Below are positions 21,233 to 32,721 of a stretch of 64,000 nt of DNA, piece after piece. The stretch lies in assembly GCA_945910005.1 (NCBI GenBank), contig OX246740.1:55111221-55175220 (forward strand). The letters are read 5' to 3'. Below the pieces are notes generated by a model that saw only the letters and a list, made by a program, of their open reading frames with translations, did no database searches and had not been told where the DNA came from. Numbering within the stretch: the first letter of the stretch is position 1; every line of letters begins with the position of its first letter. The stretch is from Isoperla grammatica (taxonomy: Eukaryota; Arthropoda; Insecta; Plecoptera; Perlodidae). The position numbers were made by a program, and so were the translations under genes.

Positions 21233-22720
21233 TATTTGTAATATGCGTTTGTTTTATGCCTTTGTTATATGCGTTTGTTATATGCGTTTGTAATATGCGT
21301 TTGTAATATGCGTTTGTTATATGCGTTTGTTAGATGCGTTTGTAAACTGTGTTTGTAATATGCGTTTGTTATATGCGTTTGTTATATGTGTTTGATGATA
21401 TTTGTTGCATGTGTTCCTTGTTATTTGTTATATATGTTTGTTATTTGTTATATGTTATATGTATTTGTTATATGTTACATGTAATTGTTATATGTATTTG
21501 TTACATGTTATATGTTCTATGTGAGATGTATTTGTTATATGTTACATGTATTTGTTATTTTTCATATGTTGTATGTTATGTAGTACATGTTACATTACAT
21601 GTATTTGTTATATGTTACATATATTTTTTATTTTTTTATATGTTATTTGTTATATTATGTTACATGTATTTGTTATTTGTTACGTGTTACATGTATTTGT
21701 AATGTTACGTGTTACATGTATTTGTTATTTGTTACATGTATTTGTTACATGTTACATGTATTTGTATTTGTTATTTGTTACATGTTACATGTATTTGTTA
21801 CATGTTACATGTATTTGTTACATGTTTCATGTATTTGTTATTTGTTACATGTTGTATGTTATGTTATTTTTTATATGTTGTATGTTATTTGGTACATGTT
21901 ACATGTATTTGTTAATTGTTATGTTACATGATGTATTTGTTATGTATGTGTTATGTACAAATAACAAATATTTGTAATGTTACGTGTTACATGTTACATG
22001 TGTGTTATTTGTTACATGTAACATGTATTTGTAATGTAACGTGTTATATGTATTTGTTACATGTATTTGTTATTTTTAATATGTTGTATGTTATTTGTTA
22101 TATGTTACATGTATGTGTTATTTGTTGTTACATGTATATGTTGTATATATATATTTATGTATTTGTTATTGTTACAAATACATGTTACATGTAACATGTA
22201 TTTGTTATTTGTTACATTACATGTTACATGTGTTTGTTACGTGTTACATGTGTTTGATATATATACATGTTACATGTATATATAAAAATACATGTTGCAA
22301 ATACATGTTGTGAAAAATACACTTTACAAATACATGTTGCGAAAAAATACATGTAAAAAAAAATGAAAAATACATGTTGCGTAAAAAATGAAAAAATACA
22401 TGTTGCAAATACATGTTGCGAAAAAATGAAAAAATACATGTTTCGGAAAAAATACATGTTGCAAATACATGTTGTGGAAAAATAAAAAAATACATGTTGC
22501 GAAAAAACGAAAATACATGTTGCGGAAAAATGAAAAAATACATGTTGCAAATACATGTTGCGAAAAATGAAAAATACATGTTGCAAATACATGTCGCAAC
22601 AACATGTATTTGCGAAACATGTTGCGAACATGTTGCGAAAAAAAAAAACCGAAAATACATGTCGCAACAACATGTATTTGCAACATGTATTTTTCATGCT
22701 TTTTTTTGCGACATGTTGTT
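21233..22720. repeat. ACATGT-rich satellite
   Basis: There are three grading blocks: about 21233-21390 with a 13-bp TTTGTTATATGCG-type unit; 21390-22280 with degenerate TTTGTTACATGTTACATGTA-type units; and 22280-22720 with AAATACATGTTGCGAAAAA-type units. The many long, overlapping frames on both strands (rich in Cys, Met, Tyr, Val or Phe, Asn, His) result from the repeat and are not genes. ACATGT is self-complementary, so the block can fold on itself extensively. Confidence 0.93.
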
Positions 22721-22826
22721 TCTCCCCCCCTTCTCCTCTCCCTCTCCCTCTCCCTCTCCCTCTCCCTCTCCCTCTCCCTTCCCCTTCCCCTTCCCCTTCC
22801 CCACCTCCTCTCCCCCTCCCCCTACT
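22721..22826. repeat. Polypyrimidine tract (CCCTCT)n / (CCCCTT)n
   Basis: Over 100 bp of almost pure C/T on the plus strand, with hexameric CCCTCT units followed by CCCCTT units. Long mirror-like homopyrimidine tracts can form triplex DNA. Confidence 0.95.
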
Positions 22827-23308
22827 ATCCCACACTTACCTGTGACGTCATCTTACCCTCTTGTTGCAGCATCACGCTGTGGGAGCTCGAGGATGCTGTG
22901 GGAGCGCTTGCAACAGCCTCAGTACATCTGAAATTAAACAAATCTAAAGTACTTTGAGTAAAGTACTAAGTACGGTACTACTTCTACTACTAAGTAAAAT
23001 ACAAAGTAAACTGCTACTTACTAGTAGTATTATACTCACTTAAAATTAAAATTAACATGTACCTTAACTACTACAAAATCTATGGAACAATTAATTCGTA
23101 ACTAATTATTAACTAAACTTGTACTAGTATAATGCGAAATAAAAAACATTATCGTCAACAATTACTAAACATCATTTAAATTCCCAAACATCCCCATCAT
23201 CCTAAAGAAAACATTGTTTGTAACAATGATTACATACCTAGTTATTAATATATTTGTGTAAAAAAAGATTGTACTCAACAAAACTAAAGTTCCCAAATGT
23301 CCTACTTC
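22827..23308. other. No gene seen
   Basis: Contains TGACGTCA at 22843, a short ACTAAGTA-type simple repeat near 22950-23035, and otherwise unremarkable AT-rich DNA. Confidence 0.5.
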
Positions 23309-23669
23309 TAGAGATGGGCAAAACACCAAAACAATGTATTTGAAATACAAAATAGTTCAGGCTCAGTATTTTTCAATACTAGAAACAAATTGGCAAATTT
23401 GTTGTTTTGCAAATACATAAATACAAATTTCATTTTAAAATGCAAATAAAAATATGTCTGAAATATTAATTTGTTGGATTTAGCAACCCATGCATATTTA
23501 TATACGTATTTTTTGGAGTATTTTTTAAATACAAAGATACCGCAAAGTTGAGTATTTTGAAATTCAAGATACAAATACTTTGCAACTTAGTATTTGAAAT
23601 ACAAAATAAAAATATTATATTTCAAATACATATTTTAAATACATGTATTTTAGATACTGCTCATCTCTG
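23309..23669. mobile_element. hAT-type non-autonomous element (AGAGATGGGCA ends)
   Basis: The left end TAGAGATGGGCA and the right end TGCTCATCTCTG are inverted copies. The consensus CAGAGATGGGC resembles a terminus known from widespread hAT MITEs. Flanks CCTACTTC (23301-23308) and CCTACTCA (23670-23677) agree at six of eight bases, fitting an aged 8-bp target duplication. The interior is an AT-rich pile of TATTTGAAATACAAA-type motifs. Two minus-strand frames (61 and 88 codons) overlap it and are not supported. Confidence 0.8.
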
Positions 23670-24691
23670 CCTACTCAACCCTAATGAAACTATTTGTTAG
23701 AGGAACCTCGTTGAATGTGAAGGATGGATCAACTTTTTTATAGCCAATGTATTTCTTTACCAACTGTCATTCGAATTACTGGTTTTCACGATAGCAATTA
23801 TTAACTTTTTATTACAAGTTTCCATATATAAGTATGCTTTTCCAATTATGCTTTATCAGTTACGACTTTTAAGTACCTAGCGTTATAAGTTTCATTACAT
23901 TTAAAAATAGTTGTCAATTTTATATTATTTAGTGTTCAGTGTTGCCTTCGCATGTCTTTAATATTTGTATGATAAGTTATGATTGCTCGTACATTTAGTA
24001 TGATTATATAAATGTAATTAATTAAACAAATAAACTTATTATTTGTTATCCATCCTGTTAAGTTATAAAACTTATTTACAGAGTAGGACATTAAATTACT
24101 ATGAAACACTAAACAAAATAACATACCAAAAGCAAAATATAATACCAAAATAAAACAGAGAACTTATAATAATAATAAAAAGTGAATGAAAAAATATCAC
24201 GTAAATAAATAATCATGTTTGAATTGAAGAAAATGCCGGCCATTTGAATTAACCTTTAGCAGATTTATTTATGTTTTGATTTTGTTTGTTTACATTGAAA
24301 TTGAAAGAAGGTAATTTGATTCGATATCGGTTTACTAATTAATTGAACGCATAATAGAGAAATGGCGTTAGTCCCACGATCTGGTATTGCATTGATTATA
24401 AGTAACAATATATAAGAATTTTTAAGTATGTATGTGTTAAAATCATGACTGTATTTATTTACAAACTATTTTAGTAAAACTGTAACTGTTTACAAAATAA
24501 TTAGAGTTAAGTCATTTTCTGCAGATTGAGATTTTTAAAGGGTAGAGTACTTTTTAAATTATATCGTAATTGAACTCAATTCAATCATTAATAACCAAGG
24601 AAGTTCGTAAGCCCATGACTGCAGTTTCTCTCAATGGCTCCAGCAAAGTATTAACTAAGCAAGAATATGGTTTCGTGCACCGAACTAATCA
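23670..24691. other. No gene seen
   Basis: AT-rich sequence with no domain-bearing frame and no repeat structure that I can define. Confidence 0.5.
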
Positions 24692-24873
24692 TCACCATCT
24701 TAATGACTAATTCCATTTCTCTAATTAGTGATTTAATTCATTAAGGTTTTTTAATTGATTTGAAAATTAATCAACTATATTCTCACCATCTTAATGACTC
24801 ATTCCATTTCTCTAATAAGTGATTCAATTAATTAAGAATTTCTAACTTGATTTGAAAGTTAATCAATAATCTT
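24692..24873. repeat. 91-bp tandem duplication, 2 copies
   Basis: TCACCATCTTAATGACTAAT at 24692 recurs as TCACCATCTTAATGACTCAT at 24783, and similarity continues through CCATTTCTCTAAT and GTTAATCAA-type ends. Copies are roughly 85-90 percent alike. Confidence 0.85.
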
Positions 24874-25493
24874 GATCACAAATCATATAATGATAGCGTG
24901 TGTTCTGGGACACCCCAACTTCGTTAATCACACATTCTATATTCTTGTTATTTATCTGTGTCGACCAGTGTTAATCAAGATCCTAGTGTCTCGACAACAA
25001 TAGGACTGTGACGTCAGTCAGTGAGTGAAGGGGGGAGATCGTGGTGACGGTGACAAAGCAACAATGTTAGCGATCGAAGAACGAGGCGGCAGTGGAACAC
25101 AAAAGCGCAGGTGTTGAACGATAGATGTGGCGGTGGATATTTTCTTGTGTGGTGAGATAAGATTGACGAATAAGCGACAGTTCTGATGATGAAAGTGAAG
25201 ACTAAACTGAGAGACTAATTAAATCTGAGAGACGCACAAGTTTCGCCGGAATAAATTAAGTTAATCCAGCTGAGAAAAAGTTGTTCGTTTTATTTTACTA
25301 TTTCAGTTTTAAGTTGAAATCGCTATAGAGCACTCAAAAATGACTAGATGCATTCTGGTGGCAAGAAAATAAACTTCTATTAGGAGTGGTTTAGCTGTCA
25401 TTTTTCATTGTTGTTTTATTGTTATTATTCATCAATGGCACTGAAAGGAGGTTGCTTAGCAGCGCTATCTATGTAAGTTTTGAGTCCTCTATA
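24874..25493. other. No gene; diverged repeat flanking a MITE
   Basis: 25314-25490 and 25800-25965 share ATGCATTCTGGTGGCAAGA near their left and a CTACTAGCGCTA/TTAGCAGCGCTA-type motif near their right, in direct order, on either side of a family A MITE. A CRE octamer lies at 25009. No coding frame is supported. Confidence 0.5.
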
Positions 25494-25792
25494 GGGCACT
25501 AGCAACACCGAAAGACAAAAATGGAACAAATGAATTGAACTGATGGACAAACAATCAGCTGTCAAAATAATAAAATTGCAACCATAGAAATAAAAACAAG
25601 TGTAGCAATAGTAACTGCTCGCCATTTAAAACTTTTAATGATAGACAACGACTAAGGGAAAGTTTGTATCTGTATTTGTTTGTTTTTGTTTTATTTTCCA
25701 AAATCAGACGAAATTATTTTTTGACAGCTTGTTGTTTGTCCATCGATTCAGTTCATTTGTTTCATTGTTGTCTTTTGGTGTTGCTAGTGCCC
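25494..25792. mobile_element. MITE family A, copy 3
   Basis: This 299-bp element is flanked by TA (25492-25493 and 25793-25794) and starts GGGCACTAGCAACACCGAAA and ends TTTTGGTGTTGCTAGTGCCC. It has the most symmetrical ends of the four copies: both termini are of the GCTAGTGCCC type, while copies 2 and 4 have one GACGTCACATCCGG end. Confidence 0.9.
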
Positions 25793-27214
25793 TATTGGCA
25801 ACTCGAAATAGACTAAAGATGCATTCTGGTGGCAAGATAATGAACTACAATTACGTGGCGTTTACTATTCTAACTATCATCAAAGAAATCATTAATGGCG
25901 CACATCTGGAGGATGCTACTAGCGCTACTAATTTGTTAGCTTGAGTCTCCAATAGATAAAATCAAAATGAACAATAACATAAAGTATGTTTTACATATAA
26001 ATTTATTTTATTTTTATTCTTATCTATTAGAAAACTAGTTTACAACAGTGGAGTTAAACATTGTTTTATAAACAAAATTATGAAACGAAGTGTTTCCACT
26101 TGTAACAAAACTTCTGTAATCTGTAAGAATTATATTGAAATTAATCGGTATTGATAAATGTTTTAATAAATATTTTTATAAAAAGCAGTATTATTATATT
26201 CCACACTATTCAAGAAATAATAAAAAATAGTCACAAAGAATTGTTAGCTTAAACTCCACAGTTACATTAAGTTAACCACGCAGTTAATGAAAGCAGTTCA
26301 TGCGGAGATGCCTACATAGCTCCAAGTAAGTGAGTAGCGTTTTGTGTAAACCGTTGTAAGTGTTTTTGGTTAAACAATGTTTATTATTTAAAATATACTC
26401 TCATTAAATAATCGTTTAAAATTAATGATGAGGAGCGATCAACAGAAAATAATTTTATTTTTGGTGCGAAGAAACAACAAATTAAAAAAACAAACAAGTA
26501 GTACTAGTCACAGCACTTTCAAATCAACGGTATTTTTGCAATACAAGAGCGGGATAGAAAATACCGTAAAGCCGGTCTATGACACAAATTTATAAAAATT
26601 AAATTACGGGTAAATTTAAGATAATACTATCCATTTTAGAAATAGTAAGAACTTGTAGTTATAGCGCCTAGCGTGCACGGGAACATACTTGAATGTTGAC
26701 ATATGCCTTACTTATTGATACGGGCTAACAGTTTTCGTAGAAACGCAGGGCTATGACCTCAGGCAATTAGGGGTGGGGGGGGGGGGGGGGGGGGGAGTCA
26801 GCTCTAAAGATAGAATCACGCGATATTGTGATTTAGAAGTGCGTGGGTTCGTCTCCCGTCACTAGACTCCTAGGCTGAAGCTACTCGCTCGGGGCAGAGA
26901 TACTGAACTGACAAGAGATAACGCTGACAAGCTGCTTTAAAGCTCCTCAACAATTAAAAATATTCAACACATGAGAACTTAACATCACTTGAGCCACCAG
27001 AATGCACAGTCTATAGTGCCGCATAAACAGCCATGCTAAAAAAAATAACTGTCTGGAACTTATGAGCTGTATTTTTTGCACCATTTTAGGTTTGAACAAT
27101 TCATAATTATATTCAAAAATTAAAAGCTGAACATCACTTTCGCTTTAGTTAATTTTATTGCCATCAGAATGCAAATATTCTATTTATAGTGTCGTATACT
27201 TCTATCAAGGTACA
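25793..27214. other. No gene; G21 run and B-box fragment
   Basis: A run of 21 G is at 26775-26795. GTGGGTTCGTCTCCCGTCAC near 26842 resembles a B-box without a tRNA body. No coding frame above background. Confidence 0.5.
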
Positions 27215-27508
27215 GGGAACCACCACTGACGTCACATCCGGACTACAACAATGGAGCAAATGAATTGAATTGATGGACAGACAACCAGCTGTCAAAATAA
27301 TAAAATTTCAACGTTTTGAAGAAGAAAAAGTGTAGCGATAGTAACTCCTCGCTGATGGAAAACAATGTAGTGAAAGTTTTGTATTTTCTTTGTTTGTTTT
27401 GAGGATTTGTTTCCCAAAATCAGAACATTTCATTTTTTGACAAATTGTTGTTTGTCCATCGATTCAATTCATTTGTTAAATTGTTGTATCTTGTTGTTGC
27501 TCGTAGCC
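27215..27508. mobile_element. MITE family A, copy 4
   Basis: This 294-bp copy starts GGGAACCACCACTGACGTCA and ends TTGTTGCTCGTAGCC followed by TA (27509-27510). The base pair before the left end is CA rather than TA, a probable later substitution. It is oriented opposite to copy 2 and carries a CRE at 27227. Confidence 0.83.
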
Positions 27509-27803
27509 TATTGTGTTGTGAGAAAACGGGTGTTAAAACCAACGGTGTTCTATACGGATTAAAGAAGTGTTTTGTAGCAAATATAACATTTCAAAGCTTT
27601 TGATTGTCGATTAAAGTCGTGAAAACCAGGCATTCGAAGATTGTAAAGCTATCTGGTTGGCTATTGTAATACACTGACCCATTTTGAAGCCTAAAAAAAA
27701 AAACAAGTTTGGTAATTGTAACCTAATTATCGAACTTACTCTTAATGGGAATTAAAACTAAAAATGTAAAATGACACCAAGAACCATCAGATGGCCGCTA
27801 GCC
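27509..27803. other. No gene seen
   Basis: Short AT-rich spacer between a family A MITE and a foldback element; nothing recognised. Confidence 0.5.
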
Positions 27804-28097
27804 TGAGTCTTCTGCACCGAAGCGTGAGATAAGTTTTCGGTTCGTGTCTTTAAAACAAATTTTAAAATAAAAATTGTGACAAGATAGCGCAGCTAGATAA
27901 CAAGATCTACGGATAACGAAACAAAATATATGAAAAATTAATTCATTTTAATTGAATCTGACAGTTCAGATATTATGGATTTTATCCACACGTAATGAAT
28001 GTTGCATATATTTTGTTATTTTATCTGTAGACCTTCATAATATCTAGCTTCGCTATCTTCCCACAGTTAAATTCCCACGCTTTAGTGCAGCAGACTC
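27804..28097. mobile_element. Foldback element adjoining a long-TIR element
   Basis: The left end GAGTCTTCTGCACCGAAGCG pairs with the right end CGCTTTAGTGCAGCAGACTC. Further in, GATAGCGCAGCTAGATA pairs with TATCTAGCTTCGCTATC, and AACGAAACAAAATATATG with CATATATTTTGTTATT. Total length is about 294 bp. It lies immediately beside 28101-28933, so the two may be parts of one composite element. Confidence 0.7.
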
Positions 28098-28100
28098 TTA

Positions 28101-28933
28101 AGAGCGAAGGATACCTCTACGTAAAAAAACGGAAGAAAATTTTCATTTTTTAATTATATCTCAACTCTCAAGATTGAAACACAAAGTCGAAAATCTAAGT
28201 AATCATAGCGCTGTGGTTTGATAAGCCATACAGACTGAATGATAAATGTATCTAATATTATAATCAGTATGACTGATACTTATTTCGTTAGTAATTTTTA
28301 TATATTATAGTTTTATTTATAGTTAATAAGTTAACAATTGTTTAGTTAGTAGTTAATTATAAGTTAATAAGTAATTATTATGAAAAAATAATAAAATAAT
28401 AATATAAGTGGAAAACATAATTAGCCAAATTTAAATGTGTTTTATTTATAGTTAATTATAAGTCAATAATTGTTTAGTTAGTAGTTAATTATAAGTCAAT
28501 ATACATTAGATAAAAGTAAATAGCTAAAAGATATTAATTTAGATGATATAGTGATACAATAAAACGCTAGAACGGAAAGCTAGGAAGGGAATCACCCACA
28601 AGGTATACAACTTATGGTACAAGGTATATAACTTATGTGTTTCCCTTTTAGCCTTCAGATATCAATCTTATGTAATGTAAAAAAGGAAAACTGTATCGTA
28701 AACTAAGTCAAATAATTAAATAAATTAATAAATAAAACAAATAAATAAAATTTAATGAAATAAAAATCACAGTCATACTGATTATAATGTTAAATACATT
28801 TATCATTCAATCTGTAGGGCTTACCAAACTACAGCGCTATGATTACTCAGATTTTAGATTTTGTATTTCAATCTTGAGATACAATTAACAAATGAAAATT
28901 TTCTGCGTTTGTTGTAGAGATATCCTTTGCTCT
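28101..28933. mobile_element. 833-bp element with ~170-bp terminal inverted repeats
   Basis: The left arm (28101-28275, AGAGCGAAGGATACCTCTAC) and the right arm (28770-28933, GTAGAGATATCCTTTGCTCT) are diverged inverted copies. They share CAAGATTGAAACACAAA, ATCATAGCGCTGTGG and CAGTATGACTG-type blocks. The ~490-bp interior is A/T-rich with repeated GTTAATTATAAG motifs and no transposase. No target duplication is clear. Arm divergence of roughly 15 percent suggests it is old. Confidence 0.8.
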
Positions 28934-29827
28934 AAAAGGAGTTTGGTCGTTAGGTTGCACCCCTATGGCATCAATGATTACTACAGTACATTACGTATCA
29001 GCGACTTGACATTATAGAATACATTTATGCACCTTTTGGGTTTACACCGAATGTAAACCAGAACAGTGTATATTAAATTTGTAAATTGAAAGCTAACAAT
29101 CACTAATACAGAGGGTATTTCAACATAACACTAACTGATTCCACTGTGTGAGTTACTGTATTTAATTAACGTTATGGTTCTCTTTGTTTACGTTCAGTTT
29201 AACCACTTCTGTTATAATTATTATTATTATTATTATTGTACTCACAGTATGTGATTCTAATAACCTAATTCCGAAATGATAATCATATTGTATTCGTGTT
29301 GTAATTACCATTGAAGGATGCTTCGACGAGCGTTGTCGTTTTGTACACCATGTTCTATTTAGTTTAATATATTATTATGCATCTTTGAAATGCAGTATAA
29401 CGATAACAATAATCACATAATAAAATTAGCGTCACAATTAATTGATGTACTTATCTGAAATCCTAGTCTACTCATATCCTCCTTATCAATTTTGTGTCGT
29501 AAAGGGAGAAACTCTCCCATTTCTACTTTACCAATACTATTAAAATTCAATTCAACTAAAATTAAATACTTTACTTCAGCAAAACAAAAAATGCATTATA
29601 AAGAGGTACCCTGTATATTAGTAATTGTTAGCTTACCATCTGCAAATTTAAAAAAATGGAAGCTTTTAAATAATTGTTGAACTTAAATATATAAACCCTA
29701 CTCAAATAGTCATGTAATTAATAAATATGTTATTTACTCATTACCACTATCAGGTTTACATACAGCTGCGTAGCCGAAGGATGAAAACTGAATTGTTACG
29801 ACGTTTTTAAAACTTGTCAAAATCTAT
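28934..29827. other. No gene; (ATT)n
   Basis: (ATT)7 at about 29217-29236 is the only clear structure. The 62-codon frame at 29492-29680 has no recognisable motif. Confidence 0.5.
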
Positions 29828-30209
29828 TGTATGTTCTAAGTTTTTAAATGTTGAAAGTTACGTTATATATAAACAAAACAATAACAACTGTATTCCTGTA
29901 AACGAAAGGGTTCAACCATACCGAGTGTATGTTCTAAGTTTTAAAGTATTTTTATAAATAAACAAAACAATAACAACTGTATTCCTGTTAACGAAAGGGT
30001 TCAACCATACCGAGTGTATGTTTTAAGTTTTAAAGGTTGTAAGTTACGGTATAAATAAACAAATCAATAACAACTGTACTCCTGTTAACGAAAAGGTTCA
30101 ACCATACCGAGCGTATGTTCTAAGTTCTAAATGTTGAAAGTTAAAACAAAACAATAATAACTGTATTCCTGTTAACGAAAGGGTTCAACCATACCGAGTG
30201 TATGTTCTA
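29828..30209. repeat. Tandem repeat, 87-98 bp units, 4 copies
   Basis: Units start at TGTATGTTCTAAGTTTT-type sequence at 29828, 29926, 30016 and 30112 and end GGTTCAACCATACCGAG. Lengths vary (98, 90, 96, 87 bp) through indels in the AAATGTTGAAAGTTA segment, while the ACGAAAGGGTTCAACCATAC part is strongly conserved. Confidence 0.93.
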
Positions 30210-32499
30210 TTCATTATTAGCTTAAGGCAGTATACACAGACCCACATCTACCACTAAGTGACCGCATATTTACGGTTTGAAGTTAAATTTGCTCTTCTCT
30301 GCTATACAAACAATCCAATACTCATGCGTACAAACTTGGGCCGGATTGTTACCTAGTAGTTAACTAATTCCTAACTTTAATTGTGTTACGCGCCTAAAAT
30401 CCTAAGATAATGTACAAGTAATGAACATTGATTGCCATGTTTTCTGGGGGTGCATAAAATTAATCGGAAGTGTTTTACGCTCACCCCTACATCCTTTCCT
30501 CCATGTTGACACCTCCGTTGTCTTGTCCTGTTGTTGTGGTTGTTGTAACACTGCATGGAATGTCCGTTGTCTTGTCCTGTTGTTGTGGTTGTAGACTTGT
30601 AGTAACACGGAATGATCGTCGTCTTGCAGCGAAGAGACTCAACGTGACGTCAGCAATTCTAATACACGGGAAAGAAACGGGACTCCATTAGCAGAGCCTA
30701 ATATAACTGTGCTTCAGTTAAAAATTATCTGGTACTTATCATACTTGAAGCCTTATCAATCGAATAAAGAAATAGTTTATACTCCAAACAAGTGAAATTA
30801 TGATATATTATTTGTATATTATTATTATATGTGCATTGTATATTATTGTGATATATCGAGTAATTAAGTGACATTTATATGTTCATGAATTGAATAAACT
30901 TCCTTTTGTTCAAGCAGTAAAGTCAATTTTTATTTGAAAGGATAAATCTCACACATTTTTTTTTAATCATCACTATTCCCGAACAGTCCAATGAATACCA
31001 GAAAGGAAACCTTTATCTGAGCACCGATCCTAACCTTGAAAATCTAATATTAACCGTCTCCCGTTCACGAAAGTCGAGCTATTGTGAAGAGTCCCCACTC
31101 CAATAAAGACCAGCTCGTCCTGAAAGAAGTTGACTTATTGACGTATGTCCAGTAGGGCTGTTGCCGCGCGCGTTCGGATATATATACCTCCCTCTGAAGA
31201 CAGATAACCGTTGGGACTCGTAACGCTGAGTTCGAATCCTAGTTGAGAGCGGTGCGATACCTTTGAGGACGCTTTTAGAACACTTCGATTTATTTCAATA
31301 CCAGAATGAATTCGCTGAGGCGAGAACCATCACTCGGTCCCAGTGTGTAGATGGCCTTTGATGATAAGAAGAGTGATTACTTATAAAATATATTAAGTCA
31401 ACATAAGTTTAGTTAAGTTATCTACAAAACCAATTGAAATAAGTAAACCATTATTAAAACGAAAGATATGAAATAATCAAATATTCAAATAATTATTTAA
31501 TGAAGAATGAAGATATTAATGTTAATTACTTATTTCAATCCCGAATCCCAACGTATTTTTTAAGGGGGTCAACGGGTGGAAACAGGTTGCAAAGAGGGAG
31601 TGAACGAGAAGAGAGAAGAGAGGCAGCGACGAAAAGAAGGGGTAATTGACCCAAGATGAGTGACAATCATGATGTACGAGAGCCCTTTATGAAGGCACCG
31701 ATCACCACGAGGAGGGACTCACTTCGACCGAAAACAATATATTATTAAATGCCATTACTTTAGTCTAACCCTTTAAGAAAACTCTTATGAGTCGCTACGA
31801 TTGAGAACGTCCAAACAGCTCCAGGACACAGATCACTACTCGATACAAGAATGCAATTACTTTATTGAAGATTAATTTACCGAAGATGTGGAATAGGATG
31901 TTTACTTCCAATCACAGTCTTCCCTCCGGCTTTCAAACTAAGCTTCCATCAACGAAGAGTTATTACCACTGAGTGCTACGATCACGTGTTTTTTGATTAC
32001 ATTCACTTCATATTTAATTTATCAGCGTGTATTTTGATACGTACGTCTAGGTTAAACAGCTCTAGGTATTTTTAATCATCACTCAACTGCAGTCAAGCCT
32101 AAGCGATCACATTTCTGCGGGCAAAGGCCTGGTTACGATATTCTACCACCTGAACAGTTATTACAATCGAACGCTGCCCCGTAATGATTGAGTACAATCA
32201 ATCAATCAATCAATCAATCGCATCTCACCGCACACCATAGACCACTTCACTAAAGATTAGACACACGGACCACGGCAATGTATCTGGTATTGTGGCATTG
32301 AGTCGCTGCTTTCTAGGACATGTATTGAACACTAATTGCCAACACGTTAATACCCCCATTGACTATTAACCTTATAGATGATCGATGCAATCATATGGGG
32401 CTATTGAAACGTAACTATAGGTATCATAAACGGCGGTCAACATGTATTTTGTATCATGGATTCTCTGATACTCTCAATAATGACAACAGATTTATTATA
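30210..32499. other. No gene; small duplications and a B-box
   Basis: TCCGTTGTCTTGTCCTGTTG is repeated at 30513 and 30563 (50-bp period). GAGTTCGAATCCTAGTTGAG at 31231 looks like a B-box, with possible tRNA-like sequence before it (from about 31188). (AATC)n lies at 32196-32220. Overlapping frames around 30402-30691 on both strands arise from the duplication. Confidence 0.5.
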
Positions 32500-32721
32500 A
32501 GGGCCGGTATTTTGAAATAAATAAATATTTTGAATAAATATTAGATGCTACTAACTTGTTTTCATCATTGCAACAACCAATGGGAAGGCTGATTGCCGTA
32601 GTGAAAACAAGTAACTGGCTAAGATAATTTGTAATGTGATTATCTTGAACTCCTTCAAGTGTTGTAGAAGTGGCTTATCCTGAGTTCTTATTTAAAATAA
32701 AATGTAATGAGAAACCGCCCT
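32500..32721. mobile_element. Possible MITE with TA target
   Basis: The left end AGGGCCGGTATTTTG and the right end GAAACCGCCCT are short imperfect inverted ends, with TA at 32498-32499 and 32722-32723. Inside is a hairpin CTTGTTTTCA/TGAAAACAAG. The ends match over only about 12-15 bases, so this is weaker than the other MITE calls. Confidence 0.5.

Noticed and set aside
21349..22957. Many overlapping frames of 68-203 codons in the satellite
   Set aside because: They occur in several frames on both strands and consist of repeat-derived Cys/Met/Tyr/Val or Phe/Asn/His runs; no start context or domain.
29590..29640. ACCCTGTATAT motif as the end of an insect transposon
   Set aside because: Only one end is present and no partner inverted end was found nearby.
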